DNA of 64,000 nucleotides, taken from Paractinoplanes polyasparticus (lineage in GTDB: Bacteria > Actinomycetota > Actinomycetes > Mycobacteriales > Micromonosporaceae). Shown here one piece after another: positions 33,852-42,063 of this stretch. The stretch's first letter is position 1. Each line of letters starts with the position of its first letter. The translations under genes were made by a program, and so were the position numbers. The notes below the pieces were generated by a model. The model was given only the letters and a program-made list of their open reading frames with translations. It did not search any database and was not told the origin of the DNA. Location of the stretch: contig NZ_JAHWFK010000034.1 of the NCBI RefSeq assembly GCF_019710575.1, positions 186,001 through 250,000 on the forward strand. The letters run 5' to 3'.

Positions 33852-35330
33852 TCAGAGAGTGGTGACGATCCGGCGGCGACGGAAGGCGTACGCCGCGACG
33901 CCGCCCGCGAGCAGCAGCAGCGCGCCACCCAGGGCGACCAAGCCGACCGGCGTTCCGGTGACCGGCAGGCCGCCACCGCCCTCGCCGCCGGCGGCGGTCA
34001 GCGCCACCGTGATCGCGGCCTTGTCGTTCTTGGCGTTGCCGTCCTGCACGCCGCCGTCCACCACGACCGAGCCCGTGTCCGACTTGTCGCCGGTCAGCGT
34101 GCCGGTGAAGGCGAACGTGGAGGTCTCGCCGACACCGAGGCCGAGCTCGGGGACGCAGACGTAGTCCTGACCGTCCACAGTTCCGGGCTTCGGGAATTCG
34201 TCCTCGCCACCGGCGGGCATGCAGTTCTCGTCGACCTCGGTCAGCTCGATCGCGGCCGGGATCGAGACCCGCGCGGTCGCGAACCACTCGAAGTCCTCGC
34301 TGACCGGGATGACCGTGGTCGGGCCGAGGTTGCGCACCCCCACCTCGAAGGTCTTCCGGTCGCCGCCGGCCCCGGTGATGGTGGTGCCGATCGCGGCGCT
34401 GTCCGCGGCCGACTTACCGACAGCGACACCGAACTCGGCGACGTTGTCCTCGGCGTTGATGTCGTCCGGGGCGTCCCCGTCGGTGATGCCGGACGCCTTG
34501 CTGACCGCGTCGAGCTCGAGCACCTTGCCGGTCTTCTTCTTGGCCAGCAGCTCGGCGTCCGCGTCGTTCACGCCGACGGCCATCACCGCTCCGAGGTACG
34601 TGTACGGACCGCCGGCGTCCTTGTCGAGGCCGATCTTGACGGGACTCGCCGCCGGCACCTGGAAGGTCGAGCCCGGCGTGAACTCCTCCTCGAACTTGCA
34701 GACGACGCCCGGCTGATCGATCTCCTCATCGAGCTCGTCGAGGGAGAGGCAGTTGCGATAGTCGCCGTAGGCCGTCAGCCCCTCCTCGCCCAGCACCAGC
34801 AGGCCGACCGAGTCGACCGGCTCGCTGCCGGTGTTCCGCACGGTGATCGGCAGGGCGGTGGACTGGCCGCGCTTGAGCTTCAGGTCGCCGATCGGCTCGA
34901 GCTCGAGGTCGACGCCGCCCGTGGAGCGCACCACGCTCACCTCGGAGGTGTAAGGGCCGACCGAGACGTCGAACCCGGAGACGAGCTGGTCACCGGTGAC
35001 CGCAACCGTGATGGAGAGCGTCTTGCTGCCGTTGCCCTGGAGCTCGCCGACCTGGCACGAGGTGGCGTCGCAGCCGGCGGGCAGGGTGAGCTTGACCGCC
35101 GGGTCGACGTTCGTGAAGCTCACGACGACGTCCTTGACGGTCTCCTTGCCGATGTTCAGGACCTGGGCCCGCACGGTCTTGGTCTTGCCGGCGATCACGG
35201 AGATCTGCTCGGGCATCAGGACGCCGACGAACGGGCCCTCGTCCTCCGGCGCGGCCTGGGCCGGGGCGGCGAGGCCGCCGAGGGCCAGGGCGGCGATTGC
35301 CGCAGGCAGTGCGATCGGGCGCAGGCGCAT
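33852..35330 (-). CDS. LPXTG-anchored surface protein
   Basis: Secreted, wall-anchored protein of 492 residues. A signal peptide (MRLRPIALPAAIAALALGG...AQA, about 28 residues) starts at the ATG 35330. The C-terminus has a full sortase signal: LPVTG, a hydrophobic span VGLVALGGALLLLAGGVAAYA and the basic tail FRRRR. Between them lie repeated immunoglobulin-like or DUF11-like beta domains (AQVLNIGKETVKDVVVSFTN, ITVRNTGSEPVDSVGLL, VRNLGPTTVIPVSEDF), which are typical spacer or adhesion modules. Paired cysteines occur in the segments (CDATSCQ, NCMPAGG). The function is structural or adhesive by inference. A terminator follows at 33806-33844. Confidence 0.85.
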   Translation of the reverse strand: MRLRPIALPAAIAALALGGLAAPAQAAPEDEGPFVGVLMPEQISVIAGKTKTVRAQVLNIGKETVKDVVVSFTNVDPAVKLTLPAGCDATSCQVGELQGNGSKTLSITVAVTGDQLVSGFDVSVGPYTSEVSVVRSTGGVDLELEPIGDLKLKRGQSTALPITVRNTGSEPVDSVGLLVLGEEGLTAYGDYRNCLSLDELDEEIDQPGVVCKFEEEFTPGSTFQVPAASPVKIGLDKDAGGPYTYLGAVMAVGVNDADAELLAKKKTGKVLELDAVSKASGITDGDAPDDINAEDNVAEFGVAVGKSAADSAAIGTTITGAGGDRKTFEVGVRNLGPTTVIPVSEDFEWFATARVSIPAAIELTEVDENCMPAGGEDEFPKPGTVDGQDYVCVPELGLGVGETSTFAFTGTLTGDKSDTGSVVVDGGVQDGNAKNDKAAITVALTAAGGEGGGGLPVTGTPVGLVALGGALLLLAGGVAAYAFRRRRIVTTL

Positions 35331-35394
35331 CAGATCCCCGTTCCTATGAACCGGCTGAGAGGTTCGCGGAACGTAGCGCCTGCGCGCGTGAAGA

Positions 35395-36246
35395 TCAAAC
35401 TTCGGCGAAAAGCGGCCCTTGAGCGGGCAACGAGGGCACCTCACCGCGAGCCGCCGCACGACGGGCGAACTCGCGGATTCCGGCGATCTGGCGCTCCCCG
35501 AGGGAGAAATCGAGCGCCCGGAAGTAGTTGGCCAGCGTCGCGGCGTCGAACGGCTCCCAGCGGGCGGCGGCCGTGGCGACCTCGTCCAGCTCGGTGAGGC
35601 TGAGGTCGCGCGAGCGCTGGAACGCCTCGTGCACGTCCTTGACCACGCCGGGGTGGGCGGCCGCGAAGTCTCTGCGGACGGCCCAGACGGCGAAGACCAT
35701 CGGCAGGCCGGTCCACTCCTTCCACGCCTCGCCCAGGTCGGTGACGTGCAGGCCGTTGCGCGGGGCCTCGTACAGGGCGCGCAGGGCCGGGTCGCCGATC
35801 AGCACGCCGGCGTCCGCCTCGATCAGCATCTGGGTGAGCTCGGGCGGGCAGCGGAAGTATTCGGGCTCGGCGCCGTAGCGCTCGGCCAGCAGCATCTGGG
35901 CCAGCAGCACGCCCGTACGCGAGGTGGAGCCGAGCGCGACCGGCCGGCCGTCCAGCTCGGCCAGCGGCCGGGTCGAGATCAGGTTGACGCTGAGCACCGG
36001 GCCGTCGCTGCCCACCGCGAGGTTGGGCAGGAGCAGCAGTTCGTCGGCGTGGCGCAGGTATTCGACCAGCGTGATCGGGCCGATGTCGAGGTGGCCGGCC
36101 ACGAGGTCGGCGCTGAGCCGGTCGGGCGTGTCCTTCCGCAGGTCGACATCGAGCAGGGCGCCGGACCGCATGAGACCCCAGTAGATCGGGAGGCAGTTGA
36201 GGAACTGGATGTGCCCGACCCGGGGCCGACCGGCGCTGTCGCTCAT
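35395..36246 (-). CDS. mqnA: Chorismate dehydratase MqnA
   Basis: First enzyme of the futalosine pathway; dehydrates chorismate to 3-enolpyruvylbenzoate. The 283-residue protein has the MqnA periplasmic-binding-like fold: VGHIQFLNCLPIYWGL at the N-terminus, DIGPITLVEYLRH, GSDGPVLSVNLIS, and LGSTSRTGVLLAQ. The start ATG at 36246 overlaps the stop of the upstream MFS gene as ATGA, so it is coupled to a transporter. This is an unusual neighbour for mqnA. No promoter of its own is seen. Confidence 0.93.
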   Translation of the reverse strand: MSDSAGRPRVGHIQFLNCLPIYWGLMRSGALLDVDLRKDTPDRLSADLVAGHLDIGPITLVEYLRHADELLLLPNLAVGSDGPVLSVNLISTRPLAELDGRPVALGSTSRTGVLLAQMLLAERYGAEPEYFRCPPELTQMLIEADAGVLIGDPALRALYEAPRNGLHVTDLGEAWKEWTGLPMVFAVWAVRRDFAAAHPGVVKDVHEAFQRSRDLSLTELDEVATAAARWEPFDAATLANYFRALDFSLGERQIAGIREFARRAAARGEVPSLPAQGPLFAEV

Positions 36247-37475
36247 GTTGCGACGCTATCCCGCGGCGGCCGGGAAGTGCTCATGACCGGATCCGATGGT
36301 GGCTCACGTCGCACCACGACCAGCCCCGACAATGCTGTGACCAGGGCGAACGTCCCCACCACGGCAACCAGCAGGCGAGGGTCGAACCGGTCGACCAGGG
36401 GCCCCGCGGCCAGCAGGCCGATCATCCCGGCGCCCTGGACCGAGGCGTTGAGCGAGGCGAACGCGCGGCCGCGGGCGGCGGACGGCGTCCGGCCCGCGAC
36501 GATCACCATGATGAAGACGTTGATCCCGCCGTTGCAGACGCCGCCGGCGACCCAGAGCGGGATGATCCAGAACGGTCCGGGGACGGCCGCCGCCACCACG
36601 ACGGGCACGCACGAGCCCACGACCACCAGTAGCAACGCGGGCACGGTGATGCGGCGCGGCGGCACCTGACTGAAGATCCCGTTGCCGAGCAGCATGCCGG
36701 CCGTCCAGGACGCCGCGACGAGGCCGAAGACGGTGGTGGACGCGCCGAGCGTGTCCCGGATGAAGAACACCTCGACCACGCTGATCGCGCTGACCCCGGC
36801 GATCGTCGCAGCCAGGACTGCCACCATGACGGTGAGAGTGCGGTCGTCGCGCAGGCGCCACGGCACGAGGGCACCCTTGGCTGTGGTCCGGCCGGTCCGA
36901 CGCGTACGCAGGGCAAGCGCCGCCCCGACCAGGGCGAGATAACTCGCGGCGTCGAGCAGCAGCGGCAGCCGGGCCCCGGTCTGCCCGACCAGGACGCCGG
37001 CCAGTGCGGGCGCGACCAGCATGCCGATGTTGCCGGCGGTCTGGCTCAGCCCGCTCGCCTTGGGCAGATCGGCCGGCCGCACCATCTCGGGCAGCAGTGC
37101 GCCCAGCACCGGCTGGGTGAACGCGAGCCCGCAGGCGAGCAGCGCGACCAGCCCGATGATCGCCACCGGATGACTGGTGAACGCCAGGACCAGGCAGATC
37201 ACGGCCTGGACGAGGGGCGCCACGGTCAGGACGATCCGGCTGTCGACCCGGTCGGCGACGCGCCCGGTGATCGGCGCGAGCACGGCCAGCGGCAGGCTCG
37301 CCGCGAGCATCAGCCCCGAGACCGCCAGCCCGCCGTGGCCGCCCTCGGCCAGCACGAGAGCCAGGGTGGTCGCCGCGAGAAAGTCGCCGCAGACCGAGAC
37401 GGCCCGCGACCCCGCCACGAGATAGACGTCGCCCCAGCGCGACTCGCGCGCACTCTCGCCAGATGTGAAGGACAT
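36243..37475 (-). CDS. MFS transporter (translationally coupled to mqnA)
   Basis: Major facilitator with about twelve membrane helices, 410 residues from the ATG at 37475 (MSFTSGESARESRWGDVYL); a GTG at 37496 is also in frame. The loop motif GRVADRVDSRIVLT (about residues 73-86) and LLPEMVRPADLPKASGLSQTAGN place it with drug/multidrug efflux types of the EntS/MFS_3 class. It ends inside the mqnA start and follows an ArsR-like regulator gene by 45 bp. A near-perfect 40-bp palindrome covers its start region. The substrate is unknown; linkage suggests that it is controlled by the upstream regulator. Confidence 0.83.
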   Translation of the reverse strand: MSFTSGESARESRWGDVYLVAGSRAVSVCGDFLAATTLALVLAEGGHGGLAVSGLMLAASLPLAVLAPITGRVADRVDSRIVLTVAPLVQAVICLVLAFTSHPVAIIGLVALLACGLAFTQPVLGALLPEMVRPADLPKASGLSQTAGNIGMLVAPALAGVLVGQTGARLPLLLDAASYLALVGAALALRTRRTGRTTAKGALVPWRLRDDRTLTVMVAVLAATIAGVSAISVVEVFFIRDTLGASTTVFGLVAASWTAGMLLGNGIFSQVPPRRITVPALLLVVVGSCVPVVVAAAVPGPFWIIPLWVAGGVCNGGINVFIMVIVAGRTPSAARGRAFASLNASVQGAGMIGLLAAGPLVDRFDPRLLVAVVGTFALVTALSGLVVVRREPPSDPVMSTSRPPRDSVAT

Positions 37476-37500
37476 ACTTCGAAAGTAATCCTTCACATCT
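37461..37500 (-). promoter_or_regulatory. 40-bp near-perfect palindrome over the MFS start codon
   Basis: Outer arms agatgtgaagga (37461-37472) and tccttcacatct (37489-37500) are exact complements, with inner arms actt/aagt around cga (76-86 within this stretch). It covers the MFS ATG at 37475 and the AAGGA that could serve as its ribosome site. It can act as an operator for the adjacent ArsR-like regulator or, as RNA, hide the ribosome site. It is the best palindrome in the window. Confidence 0.7.
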
Positions 37501-37519
37501 GGTTCGCGCCAGCCCTTCG

Positions 37520-38107
37520 TCAGGTATTGGCGTCGTCCGGAAAGGCCATGAAGTTCACGTGCACCGCCCGGGCACCGGCCGGCGGGTCCGCCTGCCGCTC
37601 CCGGAAGCGGTAGGGTGCCATCAGCTCGCTGACCTGGTCACTGAGCGCGCGCAACTCGTCGGCCGTCAGCAGCAACTTGTGGCTGCTCAACGTGCCGATG
37701 TCCCGCCATTCCCGCGACTCGGCGGGCTGCCGGCGGATCCACCGCCGTGCCCGTTCCATGTCCCGCTCGAGGAACACGTCGACCAGCGCCTCGGTGGCCG
37801 CGGCAGCACCCGGTTCGTCCCGGTGGGCGTCAATACGCAGCCCCGTGCCGGTGCTCTGCCACACGCGTTCCCGCCCGTCACCCCGGCTGGGCGCCTGCTC
37901 CACCAGCCCGTAGCGGGCCAGCTCACGCAGGTGGTAGCTGGTCGCACTGGGCGACAAACCCACGAGCTCAGCCGTCTCGGTCGCCGTGACCACGGCCCCC
38001 GTGTTGTTCAGATACTCGACGATCGCAATCCGGGCCGGATGAGCCAACGCCCGCATGACCTGCGGATCCGAGATCCGCGCCCCGCCCCGACCACCCTCGT
38101 CCGCCAT
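37520..38107 (-). CDS. ArsR-like winged-helix transcriptional regulator
   Basis: Regulator of 195 residues from the ATG at 38107 (MADEGGRGGARISD); an ATG at 38122 is also possible. The winged helix is ALAHPARIAIVEYLNN then ELVGLSPSATSYHLRELARYGLVEQ, with the wing at RERVWQ. The C-terminal 100 residues are an effector-type domain. It lies between the HigBA-like pair and the MFS gene on the same strand. The palindrome at 37461-37500 right behind it is the likely binding site, so the protein probably represses the exporter and perhaps mqnA. The ligand cannot be seen. Confidence 0.83.
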   Translation of the reverse strand: MADEGGRGGARISDPQVMRALAHPARIAIVEYLNNTGAVVTATETAELVGLSPSATSYHLRELARYGLVEQAPSRGDGRERVWQSTGTGLRIDAHRDEPGAAAATEALVDVFLERDMERARRWIRRQPAESREWRDIGTLSSHKLLLTADELRALSDQVSELMAPYRFRERQADPPAGARAVHVNFMAFPDDANT

Positions 38108-38129
38108 GACCCCATTCTTCATGGTGCGG

Positions 38130-38453
38130 CTACGCCACCTTGAGCTGCTCATCCCCGAAGTCCGCGATGAGCTTCAGCGTGCCCCCGAGCGCCGCGATGT
38201 AGCGGGCGAGTACCTCCTGAGTGGACACGTCGCCGGCCTCGATCTGCGAGACCCGGGCAACCGAGATCCCCATGCGCGAAGCAACCTGCTCCTGCGTCAT
38301 GTCACGCCGCTTCCGAAGCTCTGCCAAGCGCCAACCGCGAGCCTCATCGAGCATTTCTCCCAGACCAGCCTCGAACGCCTCGAGGCCACCCGCAGTCTCG
38401 ATCGCCCGATCAAGATGGCTGGTATCGCGCCAACGCCTAGTCGCGCCCATCAT
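38130..38453 (-). CDS. XRE-family antitoxin (HigA-like)
   Basis: Small DNA-binding antitoxin of 107 residues. The helix-turn-helix is MTQEQVASRMGISVARVSQ; the segment ends with YIAALGGTLKLIADFGDEQL, which is common in HigA-type proteins paired with RelE/HigB toxins. Start taken at ATG 38453 (38450 is equally possible), with an AGGGAGG site in front. It overlaps the toxin's 3' end by 17 bp; toxin first, antitoxin second, is the HigBA order. It should bind the operator upstream of the toxin and neutralise it. Confidence 0.83.
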   Translation of the reverse strand: MMGATRRWRDTSHLDRAIETAGGLEAFEAGLGEMLDEARGWRLAELRKRRDMTQEQVASRMGISVARVSQIEAGDVSTQEVLARYIAALGGTLKLIADFGDEQLKVA

Positions 38454-38820
38454 TCGCCTCCCTTTGCCTCTCCTTGAGGTAGAGCGCGAACCGCTCCTCC
38501 GCCTCCTGGATGGCACTCCGATACCACCGGCTCCAGTTGCCCGACTTGTCACCCGCCACAAGAAGAACCGCCGACCGCCACGGGTCGAAGACGAACAGGA
38601 TGCGGATCTCCGTTCGTCCTCGCGAAGGTGGCCGAAGTTCCTTCAGGTTCGTGAGACGTGAGGCGGTGATGGTGTCGACCAGAGAACGCCCTTCCCCCGG
38701 CCCGTTCCGTTCCAGCACAAGTATTGCCTGGTTGACCAGCCGATGGGAGTCTCGATCCGACTCGTAGAGCAGATCGAGGAACTGCTCGACCTGTTCGGTC
38801 ATCAAGATTTCCGACTCCAT
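38437..38820 (-). CDS. RelE/HigB-family toxin
   Basis: Probable mRNA interferase of 127 residues. The typical fold markers are KELRPPSRGRTEIRILFVFD and AVLLVAGDKSGNWSRWYRSA, as in phage-derived Gp49-like/HigB toxins. The start is the ATG at 38820, with a strong GGAGG just upstream. It is the first gene of a two-gene module with the XRE antitoxin. Likely a stress module that cleaves mRNA on the ribosome; activity is inferred from family resemblance. Confidence 0.83.
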   Translation of the reverse strand: MESEILMTEQVEQFLDLLYESDRDSHRLVNQAILVLERNGPGEGRSLVDTITASRLTNLKELRPPSRGRTEIRILFVFDPWRSAVLLVAGDKSGNWSRWYRSAIQEAEERFALYLKERQREANDGRD

Positions 38821-38834
38821 CAGCCCCCTCCGAA

Positions 38835-38852
38835 CTTAACCATATTCTTAAG
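38835..38852 (-). promoter_or_regulatory. Probable operator of the HigBA-like module
   Basis: On the minus strand TTAAG-AATATGG-TTAAG sits immediately before the toxin's ribosome site (GGAGG at 38826-38830) and also contains an inverted CTTAA/TTAAG pair. AT-rich TTAAG repeats upstream of HigBA genes are common binding sites for the antitoxin. Its position would overlap the promoter -10 region. By pattern only. Confidence 0.5.
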
Positions 38853-39036
38853 TCAGAAGGTGGTCGAGAGGTCGGCCGTGTAAATCGGTGGAGTGGGGAG
38901 CGTACGGGGCGTAACGTTGTCCGCCGCTTGACGGCCGTGGTGAGAATGCACCGCAGCGGACGTCCCGCGCGCCGAGGCGACCCGATGCGCCCTCGGATAC
39001 GCGAGCAGCCAGGAACACCCTGCCTGAGGATGAACC

Positions 39037-41031
39037 GTGCCCGCCTTCGACCTGGACACCGAACTCACCGCCGAACGCCGCCACCTCAGCGAGTCGCGCG
39101 CCGCGCTGGCTCGCATGCGAGGCCGGGCCGAGGCCCTCTTCTCGACCGGCGACCGCGTGGCCGGCGACGCCTACACCGCCGAGCAGCTCGGCCGGCACAT
39201 GGCCCGCCGCGTCAAGGAGCTGGCCGACGACCCGACCACCCCGCTCTTCTTCGGCCGCCTCGACATCGAGGAAGCGGCCTACCACGTGGGGCGGCGGCAC
39301 GTCACTGACGACGCCGGCGAGCCGATGGTGCTCGACTGGCGCGCCCCGCTCTCCCGTTCCTTCTACCGCGCCAGCGTCCGTGACCCGCAGGGCGTCGCGA
39401 CCCGTCGCCGGTTCGGTTTCGTCAAGGGCGAGCTGACCAGCTTCGAGGACGAGCACCTCGACCGCGGCGAGGAACTCGGCACCAGCAGCCGCATCCTGAC
39501 CGCCGAGATCGAGCGACCGCGTGTCGGCCCGATGCGCGACATCGTGGCGACCATCCAGCCCGAGCAGGACGAACTGGTGCGGGCCGAGATCGCCGACTCG
39601 ATCTGCGTGCAGGGCGCTCCGGGCACCGGCAAGACCGCCGTCGGCCTGCACCGGGCCGCCTACCTGCTCTATCTGCACCGGGAACGGCTGCGGCGCTCGG
39701 GCGTGCTCATCGTCGGGCCGAACACGGCCTTCCTGTCGTACATCTCAGCCGTGCTGCCCGCGCTCGGCGAGGTCGAGGTGCAGCAGGCCACGGTCGAGGA
39801 ACTCGTCGGGCGGGCGCCGGTACGCGCGGTCGACAGCCCGGCGGCGGCCCTGGTCAAGCACGATGTGCGGATGGCCGAGGTGTTGCGCCGGGCGTTGTGG
39901 CGCAAGCTGGCCAAGCCCACCGAGCCGATCATGGTGTCGGACGGCTCGTACCGCTGGCGCATCGATGCCGAGCCGCTGCGCCGGATCGTCGACGAGGCGC
40001 GGCGCGACGGACTGCCGTACGCGGTGGGCCGCGAGCGCGTGCGGGCGCGGGTGGTCGGCCTGCTGCAACGCCAGTCGGAGTACCGCACCGGCAACTCGCC
40101 GACCGACGCCTGGCTGCGCAAGATGAGCAAGGTGGCGCCGGTGACCGGGTTCCTCGACGCGGCCTGGCCCGCCGTGACGCCCGAAGCCCTGGTGGCCGAG
40201 GTGCTGACCGATCCGCCCGAGGGCGTGCTCGACGACGAGGAACGGGCCGCCATCCGCTGGGCCAAGCCGCCGCGCACGGTGAAGGCGGCCAAGTTCAGCC
40301 CGGCCGACCTGCTGCTGGTCGACGAGGCGGCCGGACTCCTGGAACGCGAGACGAGCTTCGGCCACGTGGTGATCGACGAGGCCCAGGACCTCTCCCCCAT
40401 GCAGGCCCGCGCGATCGCCCGGCGCAGCGAGCACGGCTCGATCACCGTGCTCGGCGACCTGGCCCAGGGCACCGCGCCGTGGGCCGCTGCCGAGTGGCGC
40501 GAGACTCTGGGCCACCTGGGCAAGCCGGACGCCGCGGTAGTGCCGCTGACCATCGGGTTCCGCGTGCCCGCCTCGGTGCTGACCCTGGCCAACCGCCTGC
40601 TGCCGGCGCTCGGCGTCGATGTGCCGGAGGCGGTGTCACTGCGCAGCGACGGCGAACTGGCCGTGGTCCCGGTGGCCGACCCGTCCGATCTGGACGCCGA
40701 GACCCTGGTCGAAGTGACCGCGGCCCTGGCCCACGAGGGCTCGGTCGCGCTGATCGCGGCCGACGCGGCGGTCGAGCAGCTGCGGGAGCATCTCGCGGCG
40801 GCGGGCATCGAGAACGCGACCCCCGACGACGTCGACTCCGAGGCGCGGGTGACGGTGGTGCCGGCCACGGTGGTCAAGGGCCTCGAGTACGACCATGTGG
40901 TCGTCCACGAGCCGGCGGACATCGTCGCCGCCGAACCCAAGGGCCTCAACCGGCTGTACGTGGTGCTCACCCGCGCGGTCTCCCGGCTCTCCGTGGTGCA
41001 CGCCAAGCCGCTGCCCAGCCCGCTGGGCTGA
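39037..41031 (+). CDS. helD: HelD-family RNA polymerase-recycling ATPase
   Basis: UvrD/Rep-related superfamily 1 ATPase of 664 residues. Walker A is GAPGTGKT (residues 193-200); Walker B is in VVIDEAQDLSPMQARAIARR; late motifs are QGTAPWAAAEW and KGLEYDHVVVHEP. The N-terminal coiled coil (ERRHLSESRAALARMRGRAEAL) and the IEEAAYHVGRRHVTDDAG block are those of HelD, which removes stalled RNA polymerase from DNA; some actinobacterial members (HelR) protect against rifamycin. The start is the GTG at 39037 with TGAGGA in front. No rifamycin-associated element (a known 19-bp palindrome) is seen upstream. Confidence 0.85.
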   Translation: MPAFDLDTELTAERRHLSESRAALARMRGRAEALFSTGDRVAGDAYTAEQLGRHMARRVKELADDPTTPLFFGRLDIEEAAYHVGRRHVTDDAGEPMVLDWRAPLSRSFYRASVRDPQGVATRRRFGFVKGELTSFEDEHLDRGEELGTSSRILTAEIERPRVGPMRDIVATIQPEQDELVRAEIADSICVQGAPGTGKTAVGLHRAAYLLYLHRERLRRSGVLIVGPNTAFLSYISAVLPALGEVEVQQATVEELVGRAPVRAVDSPAAALVKHDVRMAEVLRRALWRKLAKPTEPIMVSDGSYRWRIDAEPLRRIVDEARRDGLPYAVGRERVRARVVGLLQRQSEYRTGNSPTDAWLRKMSKVAPVTGFLDAAWPAVTPEALVAEVLTDPPEGVLDDEERAAIRWAKPPRTVKAAKFSPADLLLVDEAAGLLERETSFGHVVIDEAQDLSPMQARAIARRSEHGSITVLGDLAQGTAPWAAAEWRETLGHLGKPDAAVVPLTIGFRVPASVLTLANRLLPALGVDVPEAVSLRSDGELAVVPVADPSDLDAETLVEVTAALAHEGSVALIAADAAVEQLREHLAAAGIENATPDDVDSEARVTVVPATVVKGLEYDHVVVHEPADIVAAEPKGLNRLYVVLTRAVSRLSVVHAKPLPSPLG

Positions 41032-41064
41032 TCACCGAACCAAGACGGCGGGGCCAACTTTATG

Positions 41065-41088
41065 GCACAAACCTCTTTGACTTTGTGC
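41065..41088 (+). promoter_or_regulatory. Inverted repeat before the ABC export operon
   Basis: GCACAAA (41065-41071) and TTTGTGC (41082-41088) are perfect complements separated by 10 bp, 16 bp before the ATG of the first operon gene. Their spacing of 17 bp between centres suits a winged-helix dimer such as the regulator encoded by the operon's second gene. Likely autoregulatory. Confidence 0.55.
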
Positions 41089-41103
41089 GGTAAAGTTCTT
41101 TGC

Positions 41104-41736
41104 ATGACCCCGATCGACGACGACGCCTCTCCGCTCGACCCGGCCGAGTCGCTCGCCCTCATCGAGCGCGAGCGGGCCAACGTGGGCCGCGACCTCTCGC
41201 CCGACCCGCGCCTGATGTTCTGGCCGTGGGGCATCGCCTGGCTCGTCGGCTTCACGCTGTTCTTCCTGCGCTTCGGCCCCGACGGCCGGGTCTTCGTCGA
41301 CCTGCCGGCCTGGCTTCCGCTGGCTGCCCTCGCGCTCCTCATGATCGCCGCGGGCATCACCACCGGCATCGTCGGCAGCCGGGTCAGCCGCCGAGTCATG
41401 GGCCCCAGCAACCGTCAGGGCGCGATGTACGGCATCAGCTGGTCCGTCGCGTTCACCGGCTTCTCCGTCCTCTTCTCGCAGTTCAGCAACGTGCTGCCGG
41501 AGGAGGAGGCCGGCCTGTTGTGGGCCGGCGGCATGGTCGCGCTGACCGGCGCGCTGTACATGGCCGGCGCCGCCATCTGGAACGACCGCCAGATGTTCAT
41601 CCTCGGCGCCTGGACCAGCCTGATCAACATCGCCGGCATCCTGATCGGCCCCGGCTGGCACTCGCTGATCGTCGGGGTCGCCGGGGGCGGCGGCATGATC
41701 GCGGCCGGCCTGATCGGCTGGCTGCGGCTGCGATGA
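41104..41736 (+). CDS. Hypothetical four-helix membrane protein
   Basis: I do not recognise a named family. The 210-residue protein starts at ATG 41104 with a hydrophilic leader (MTPIDDDASPLDPAESLALIER) and has at least five hydrophobic spans (for example LMFWPWGIAWLVGFTLFFLRF and AWLPLAALALLMIAAGITTGIV). It is the first gene of an operon with a winged-helix regulator (its stop overlaps that ATG as ATGA), an ABC ATPase and a permease, so it probably belongs to an export or sensing system. An inverted repeat lies just before the ATG. No obvious Shine-Dalgarno is present. Confidence 0.75.
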   Translation: MTPIDDDASPLDPAESLALIERERANVGRDLSPDPRLMFWPWGIAWLVGFTLFFLRFGPDGRVFVDLPAWLPLAALALLMIAAGITTGIVGSRVSRRVMGPSNRQGAMYGISWSVAFTGFSVLFSQFSNVLPEEEAGLLWAGGMVALTGALYMAGAAIWNDRQMFILGAWTSLINIAGILIGPGWHSLIVGVAGGGGMIAAGLIGWLRLR

Positions 41737-42053
41737 CCGAACAATCCGACCCGCTGGTCACCGAGCTCGATCCGGTGATCCACGCCCAGGCCCGGCTCCG
41801 CGTCGTCTCCGCCCTCTCGGTGCTGCGCGAGGACGACCGGATCACCTTCCCCCAGCTGCAGGAATCGCTGCGGATGACGGCCGGCAACCTCTCCGTCCAC
41901 CTGCGCAAGCTCGAGGAAGCGGGCTACGTCGAAGTCACCAAGACCCATCACGGCCGGACCCCGGCCACCCTGGTGCGGCTCACCCGCCGCGGGCGGCTGG
42001 CCTTCGACGACTACACCGCGGCGCTGCGTGCGCTGCTGAACCCTGAGACCTGA
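41733..42053 (+). CDS. Winged-helix transcriptional regulator
   Basis: DNA-binding protein of 106 residues with one winged helix: LRVVSALSVLREDDRITFPQ then LQESLRMTAGNLSVHLRKLE and a wing at KTHHGRTPATLV. It belongs to the MarR/ArsR-like HTH_34 type, mostly helical and without a ligand domain. The ATG overlaps the stop of the membrane protein gene; the stop is followed 10 bp later by the ABC ATPase, which has a strong GAGGAG. It most likely controls its own operon through the palindrome at 41065-41088. Confidence 0.85.
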   Translation: MTEQSDPLVTELDPVIHAQARLRVVSALSVLREDDRITFPQLQESLRMTAGNLSVHLRKLEEAGYVEVTKTHHGRTPATLVRLTRRGRLAFDDYTAALRALLNPET

Positions 42054-42063
42054 GGAGAAAGCC

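Noticed and set aside
38853..39036. Rifamycin-associated element upstream of the HelD gene
   Set aside because: No palindrome of that form is visible in this interval.
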